Shown here: positions 6,672-8,954 of the stretch, in pieces
Layout: each line of letters starts with the position of its first letter
Position numbering within the stretch: the stretch's first letter is position 1
DNA from: SHXR01 sp046160305
GTDB taxonomy: Bacteria > Pseudomonadota > Gammaproteobacteria > Burkholderiales > SG8-39
NCBI GenBank assembly: GCA_046160305.1
Contig: JBJXGX010000150.1
Span: forward strand, 1-8,954
Length of the DNA: 8,954 nt
Direction of reading: 5' to 3'
Notes under the pieces: model-generated
The model's database searches: none
Seen by the model: the letters and a program-made list of their open reading frames with translations, nothing else
Told to the model about the DNA's origin: nothing
Made by a program: the position numbers and the translations under genes

Positions 6672-8954
6672 CTATTTCGCTTCGATGTGACCGAGCTCGC
6701 GGAGTTTTGCCGCGGCGTGTTCCGCGCTGCGTGAGCCTGGTGCGATCTCAACGATGCGCTGAAAAGCATTGCGTGCCTCGGCGGGTCGCGAAAGTTTCTG
6801 GAGCGCATCGCCCAGATTGGCGTAGGCCACCACACGAGAGGGATCCAGCTTGATCGTGTTCTCGAACCAACGCGCGGCCTCTGCGTACTTGGCCTGCTTG
6901 TAGTACACGAAACCAAGATTGTTGGCGGCAAGTGCGAAATCCGTCCTGATCTTCAGCGCCTCAGTGAATTGTGTTTCTGCCTCGGCATAGCGCTGCTCCT
7001 TGTAGAACTGCAGGCCGCGGTCGTTGGCGCGCTGAGCCAACTGTCGGGCCGAGATCGGCGCGGCGGGCGGTGTCACGATTCGGCGCTCGTTGCCCTGCAG
7101 ATCCAGCACCGTCACTGTCGTGGCGCTCTGTACTTCGCCCGGAGCGGCTGCGACGGGGATCGGCTGCATCGCATCGAGTTTGCTGTTCAGCGCGATTGCA
7201 TCGCCCGAGAGTTGTGCGCTTGCCGCGTCGAGAAATTCATTTTCCCCAGGCAGCTCGAAGATGAATTCGCCGCCTTCAGAGCCTGGCAGGCTGCCGAATG
7301 CCGGCGTCTGTTGCGACACGCCTGCCACCGCCGGCGCAACATAAGCTGCAAGCTCGGTGCCGGTGATCAGCCGGTCGCCATTGAGGTCGGCTTTGCCGGC
7401 CAGCGCTTGCAACAGCGTCCATGTGAAAATCGAATGCCCGTTCGGTCCACCATCGGCGACCAGTTGATCTGCACCGCCCGCCGTCAGCATTTGGCGGCCG
7501 ATGCGCTTCGCGTTCTCGCGTGCGAACGCGCCGGATCCGGCACCACGAGTAAGTCCCAGCCCGCTATAGCAGGCGTCCATGATGAACAGCACATGCTTTG
7601 CCGGCAGGCTTTCGGCGATGTTCTGGATCTCGGTCATCGGAATCGCATCGGTTGCGATCTGGTTCGGATCCGAATCGGCGGGAATGAGGTAGCCCAGATC
7701 GCGCCCGGAACTGAGTTTTCGCGTGGCGCCGTGGCCGGCGAAGAACACCACTACCCGGTCGTTCTTCTTCAGGCCGCCATGGCCGAGCCGTTCATGGAAG
7801 GCAGCAAGGATGCCGCTTCGGGTCGCGTCGCGATCAGTGAGGGAGATCACCCGCTCGGGCGTGAACGCGAATTTCTCGATCAAGATTTGGCGGATCGCTT
7901 TGGCGTCCTGCACCGCGTGTTGCAGCTTGGGCCAGTTGGCGTAGTCGTTGACGCCGATCACGATTGCCCAGGAGTCTGCGTAACCGGTCGTCACGATGCT
8001 TTTTGCCGCGGGCGCCGCAGCACCTTTGGCGACGGTGAAGCCGCCACCATCCCAGCCCGCGAATTGATAGCCATCGGCCACCAAGCGGTCGAGCACCAGT
8101 GGCAGCGCCTTGACGGTACGCTCGTGAATATCGTGGAACAATATAATGCCGCGGCGTTCCTTCTCGAGGGTGCGAAGCACGCGATCGGCAATCGAGCTTG
8201 GCACCGGGTCGGCCCAGTCAAGTGAATCGATGTTCCACATGACCGATCGGAGTTGTGCCGCCGCCACCGCCTGCAATCCCTCGCTGTTGCGCGCGCCGTA
8301 GGGAAAGCGAAAGAGCGGAGAGCGCTGCGCGTCGACGGCTTTCAATAGTGCATCGGTGCTGAGTATCTCGGCCACGAGTGCCGCGCCGGTCTGCTTCGAC
8401 AATTGGGCATGGGAGTAGCTGTGATTGGCGATTTCGAATCCCGAGGCCCTCAACTGGCGACTGATCTGAGCGTTGGCCGCGAGCGTGGCCTTGTGGGTTC
8501 CGTCGGTGGTCCCCAGATTGCGCCCAACCTCGAAGAAAATCGCCGGCACGCCATACTGCTTGAGAATGGCGGCGATCTCTTCGGTGTATCGGCGATGCGG
8601 GCCGTCATCAAACGTCAACACGACCGTCTTGGGTGCAAGCTTGTTACCGTAGATCTCGCTGTCGTCCTGCGCTTCGGCTTTTGGCACCGCCTTCGCGGCC
8701 GGATACGGCAGGACCACGCCGTGGTCCTTGAGAACCTGATCGCGTGAGTAAATCTGTTGCAGCCGGGCGACGTAGTCCTCCCAACGCTCGCGCTTCTGCG
8801 CGATGGCGCGGGCATCGAAACGACTGAAGATCTGGCCGATCTCTTTTTCGTAGTTGCGTTCGATCTCGGCGAGCGCGTCGAGATCTTCGCCGATCCGCTT
8901 GTGGAGTTTGACCGCCTGCAGTGAGCCATCGCGGGAAACCGTTTGATGCAGCGC
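6672..8954 (-). CDS. NodB polysaccharide deacetylase - caspase-like - TPR fusion protein, partial (5' end beyond window)
   Basis: The frame is open from the TAG at 6672 to the right edge: 760 residues, with the true start not visible (residue 1 here is at 8954). Residues 1-85 are charged and helical. Residues about 107-300 form a NodB deacetylase with all five motifs: TFDDGP (114-119), HSYSH (178-182), RFPYG (216-220), DSLDW (243-247) and FHDIH (273-277). The metal ligands Asp117, His178 and His182 are therefore kept; such enzymes remove N- or O-acetyl groups from wall or exopolysaccharide. Residues about 325-570 form a caspase-like C14 domain: AIVIGVNDYA start, His408 in FAGHGA, Cys462 in DACYSG. 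The dyad is intact and 54 residues apart, with an EF-hand-like loop at 523-534. Residues about 641-741 hold three TPRs. The export signal would lie outside the window, so location is unknown, though the deacetylase suggests periplasm. An internal GTG at 8717 is not the start. The fusion itself is unusual. Confidence 0.9.
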   Translation of the reverse strand, partial: ALHQTVSRDGSLQAVKLHKRIGEDLDALAEIERNYEKEIGQIFSRFDARAIAQKRERWEDYVARLQQIYSRDQVLKDHGVVLPYPAAKAVPKAEAQDDSEIYGNKLAPKTVVLTFDDGPHRRYTEEIAAILKQYGVPAIFFEVGRNLGTTDGTHKATLAANAQISRQLRASGFEIANHSYSHAQLSKQTGAALVAEILSTDALLKAVDAQRSPLFRFPYGARNSEGLQAVAAAQLRSVMWNIDSLDWADPVPSSIADRVLRTLEKERRGIILFHDIHERTVKALPLVLDRLVADGYQFAGWDGGGFTVAKGAAAPAAKSIVTTGYADSWAIVIGVNDYANWPKLQHAVQDAKAIRQILIEKFAFTPERVISLTDRDATRSGILAAFHERLGHGGLKKNDRVVVFFAGHGATRKLSSGRDLGYLIPADSDPNQIATDAIPMTEIQNIAESLPAKHVLFIMDACYSGLGLTRGAGSGAFARENAKRIGRQMLTAGGADQLVADGGPNGHSIFTWTLLQALAGKADLNGDRLITGTELAAYVAPAVAGVSQQTPAFGSLPGSEGGEFIFELPGENEFLDAASAQLSGDAIALNSKLDAMQPIPVAAAPGEVQSATTVTVLDLQGNERRIVTPPAAPISARQLAQRANDRGLQFYKEQRYAEAETQFTEALKIRTDFALAANNLGFVYYKQAKYAEAARWFENTIKLDPSRVVAYANLGDALQKLSRPAEARNAFQRIVEIAPGSRSAEHAAAKLRELGHIEAK

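Noticed and set aside
6969..8225. A 418-codon plus-strand open frame over the caspase domain
   Set aside because: Antisense to the frame with the intact caspase and deacetylase motifs; no recognisable protein pattern.
8615..8717. GTG at 8717 as the start of the deacetylase-caspase gene
   Set aside because: The same frame is open to the window edge with protein-like helical sequence, and no ribosome site precedes the GTG.

Overview
The window comes from a high-GC proteobacterium. A betaproteobacterium (Burkholderiales-like) is most likely, because it carries a Bug/TctC-type periplasmic solute receptor, a family greatly expanded in that group. Five of the seven genes start with a visible signal peptide, lipobox or N-terminal membrane anchor, and the C-terminal Phe of the barrel-like protein fits a Gram-negative envelope. 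The lineage is inferred from gene content, not from a marker gene.

Left part (1-1537, minus strand): two adjacent DUF4349-like genes joined by an ATGA stop/start overlap. The upstream one (407-1537) is a lipoprotein with an extra C-terminal domain. The downstream one (from 410 leftwards) has a signal peptide and runs off the window. Centre-left (1679-3482, plus strand, divergent): an orphan Bug-family receptor followed by a small predicted outer-membrane beta-barrel protein. The divergent gap holds a dyad and a -10-like box. A convergent gap (3483-3625) with a 25-bp tandem repeat and a GC-rich hairpin separates these from the right half.

Right part (3626-8954, minus strand): three genes in one direction. 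In transcription order they are (i) a very large multidomain protein, 5'-truncated by the window edge, that joins an alpha-helical N-terminal segment, a NodB polysaccharide deacetylase domain, a caspase-like (C14) domain with intact His/Cys dyad and an EF-hand-like loop, and C-terminal TPRs; (ii) a membrane-anchored SPFH/prohibitin-type protein; (iii) a secreted protein with an N-terminal SH3-like domain and a long uncharacterised remainder. Genes ii and iii overlap or abut (TGA at 5116-5118, ATG at 5113) and are surely co-transcribed. Gene i is separated from ii by 272 bp containing a perfect 8-bp stem, so its membership in the same transcript is uncertain.

The most unusual item is the deacetylase-caspase-TPR fusion next to an SPFH scaffold and an SH3-like envelope protein. 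A cell-envelope function (wall or polysaccharide sensing or remodelling coupled to a protease) is a reasonable hypothesis, but nothing in the sequence proves it. No RNA genes, insertion sequences, CRISPR arrays or phage genes were recognised.
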